Shown one piece after another: positions 63,189 to 64,000 of a DNA stretch of 64,000 nt. Under the pieces are notes generated by a model. It was given only the letters and a program-made list of their open reading frames with translations, made no database searches and was not told the DNA's origin. This DNA comes from Marinobacter sp. NP-4(2019) (GTDB lineage Bacteria; Pseudomonadota; Gammaproteobacteria; Pseudomonadales; Oleiphilaceae). Location: contig NZ_CP034142.1 in NCBI RefSeq assembly GCF_003994855.1, forward strand, positions 558,001 to 622,000. The letters are read 5' to 3'. The position numbers and the translations under genes are program-made. The first letter of the stretch is position 1. The number at the start of each line of letters is the position of its first letter.

Positions 63189-63564
63189 GCTTCGTCCTCG
63201 ATGTTTTGTTGTTATCTGTAAGGCAACAGGAAGTCGCGCCATCGAGCGGCGTCAACTCGAAGTGGGGCTATTGTTAGCCGAAACACCTGAGGTTTTGAAT
63301 CAATAAAAACCGCCCCTCAGACCAAAGTTTTTTTATGGGTAGGCGGGGAGCGAACAGCCATAAAAAAAATGGGGTCTGAGGCCCATTTTTTATTGCTGGT
63401 TCGCAGTCAGTCTTTGTCTCTAATATCTGGGCAATCGAAACAACCGGTCGCAACGCTGGCTGGTCAGTGGTTTCGGTGACGTTTACCTATACCAACAAGA
63501 TCACGCCCAACGCGGTGCCTTCGATAGCAAAACGTTGGAACAAGAATCAGAGGGAAAGACTGCA
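63189..63564. promoter_or_regulatory. Divergent regulatory region between usp-dddTBC and dddD
   Basis: 376 bp without genes. It holds the long imperfect inverted repeat at 63301-63395 and a GAGGGAAAG ribosome site for dddD. Promoters for both directions must lie here, and DddR would be expected to bind. Confidence 0.6.
63301..63395. repeat. Long imperfect inverted repeat in the dddD control region
   Basis: Arms 63301-63338 and 63358-63395 match in 31 of 38 positions as inverted repeats around a 19-nt loop. Matching blocks are CAATAAAAA, CCTCAGACC and a TTTTTTTATGG block. Both outer ends carry A/T runs, so transcripts from either strand would form a hairpin followed by U-rich sequence. It could be a bidirectional terminator/attenuator or an operator. 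Confidence 0.7.
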
Positions 63565-64000
63565 ATGAATAACGAGACCCAATTACCCCTTGAAGGTGTT
63601 CGCGTCGTCGATTTTGGCCAGCAGATCGCAGGCCCGGCCGTCGCTATGGTGTTGGCCGATTTTGGCGCCACCGTCGTTCACGTAGATCCGCTGGAAGGCC
63701 CGCAGTGGGATAATCCCGCAAATGCTGTTCTTAACCGTAATAAAAGCTGCATCCGGCTTGACCTGAAACAGCAGGACGATCTGTCAAAGGCATTGGCACT
63801 GATTGCCGAGGCAGACATCGTTGTAGAGAGTTTCCGGCCGGGTGTCATGAAAAAGCTTGGCGTCGACTTCCAGCAGCTACGGGAGGAGCGTCCTGATCTG
63901 ATCACGCTGTCTGTGCCGGGCTTCGCCAGCAACGACTCACTGCGCCGGGAATGGAAAGCCACAGAGGCGGTTGTCGCAGCTTCCTGCGGTGCCTTTACCG
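63565..64000 (+). CDS. dddD: DMSP CoA-transferase/lyase DddD (N-terminal part; gene runs off the window)
   Basis: 145 codons are visible from ATG 63565. The start MNNETQLPLEGVRVVDFGQQ is followed by a class III CoA-transferase N-terminus: GPAVAMVLADFGATVVHVD (in part), NRNKSCIRLDLK, ESFRPGVMKKLG and GFASNDSLRREWKATE, the last being a stretch I associate with DddD. DddD transfers CoA to DMSP and cleaves it, giving DMS and 3-hydroxypropionyl-CoA. The full protein has two CaiB-like halves (about 830 aa), and only part of the first is here. Divergent from usp-dddTBC. Confidence 0.85.
   Translation, partial: MNNETQLPLEGVRVVDFGQQIAGPAVAMVLADFGATVVHVDPLEGPQWDNPANAVLNRNKSCIRLDLKQQDDLSKALALIAEADIVVESFRPGVMKKLGVDFQQLREERPDLITLSVPGFASNDSLRREWKATEAVVAASCGAFT

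Noticed and set aside
1..64000. Mobile element or prophage origin of the region
   Set aside because: No integrase, transposase, terminal repeat or tRNA attachment site is visible, and gene style is uniform; horizontal acquisition cannot be excluded but is not shown.

Overview
This 64 kb window looks like a catabolic island from the chromosome of a marine gammaproteobacterium of the Marinobacter / Oceanospirillales kind. This is judged from gene content, the moderately high G+C, AGGAG-type ribosome binding sites and a complete DMSP-degradation locus; no rRNA or marker gene is present to settle the taxonomy. Almost every gene encodes a CoA-ester enzyme, an uptake system for organic acids, or a local regulator. 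I see no rRNA, tRNA, CRISPR array, transposase or phage gene.

Layout. (1) 1-14.3 kb: a divergent LysR gene faces a ten-gene plus-strand operon: acyl-CoA dehydrogenase, fused HMG-CoA-synthase-like/DUF35 protein, SCP-x-type thiolase, methylsuccinyl-CoA-dehydrogenase-like enzyme, MFE-2-like SDR, hydratase-2 MaoC, a Mct-like mesaconyl-CoA C1-C4 CoA transferase, alpha-methylacyl-CoA racemase, enoyl-CoA hydratase/isomerase and acyl-CoA ligase. A convergent enoyl-CoA hydratase gene follows. (2) 14.5-24.3 kb: a hotdog thioesterase, a TRAP transporter with two tandem DctP receptors, a ligase, a pair of acyl-CoA dehydrogenases (probable heteromer) and an enoyl-CoA hydratase, closed by a terminator and a REP-like palindrome. 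(3) 24.3-34.7 kb: minus-strand nitronate-monooxygenase-like, permease and nitroreductase genes; a plus-strand TAXI-TRAP system with a two-subunit 3-oxoacid CoA-transferase and a second permease related to the first; an aldo/keto reductase. (4) 34.9-41.4 kb: a LivKHMGF-type ABC transporter translationally coupled to a ligase and a MaoC protein. (5) 41.4-50.6 kb: a LysR gene divergent from an itaconate-type operon (ich, acyl-CoA dehydrogenase, ict, ccl) extended by a ligase, a metallo-beta-lactamase-fold protein and another acyl-CoA dehydrogenase. (6) 50.7-56.8 kb: minus-strand SulP transporter, GMC alcohol dehydrogenase, periplasmic M20 amidohydrolase, AraC regulator. (7) 57.2-64 kb: a DMSP locus, dddR-dddC-dddB-dddT plus a universal-stress gene on the minus strand, divergent from dddD, which runs off the window.

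How it fits together. Regions 1 and 5 together encode every step from methylsuccinyl-CoA (either epimer, via the racemase) through mesaconyl-C1-CoA and mesaconyl-C4-CoA to citramalyl-CoA and then acetyl-CoA plus pyruvate. The AMACR / MFE-2 / SCP-x style genes of region 1 resemble the peroxisomal system for alpha-methyl-branched acids. I infer that the organism oxidises methyl-branched (possibly isoprenoid-derived) mono- or dicarboxylic acids down to C5 dicarboxylyl-CoA esters and feeds these into the itaconate/citramalate branch. Region 7 independently turns DMSP into DMS plus 3-hydroxypropionate and on to acetyl-CoA. The transporter substrates in regions 2-4 cannot be read from sequence.
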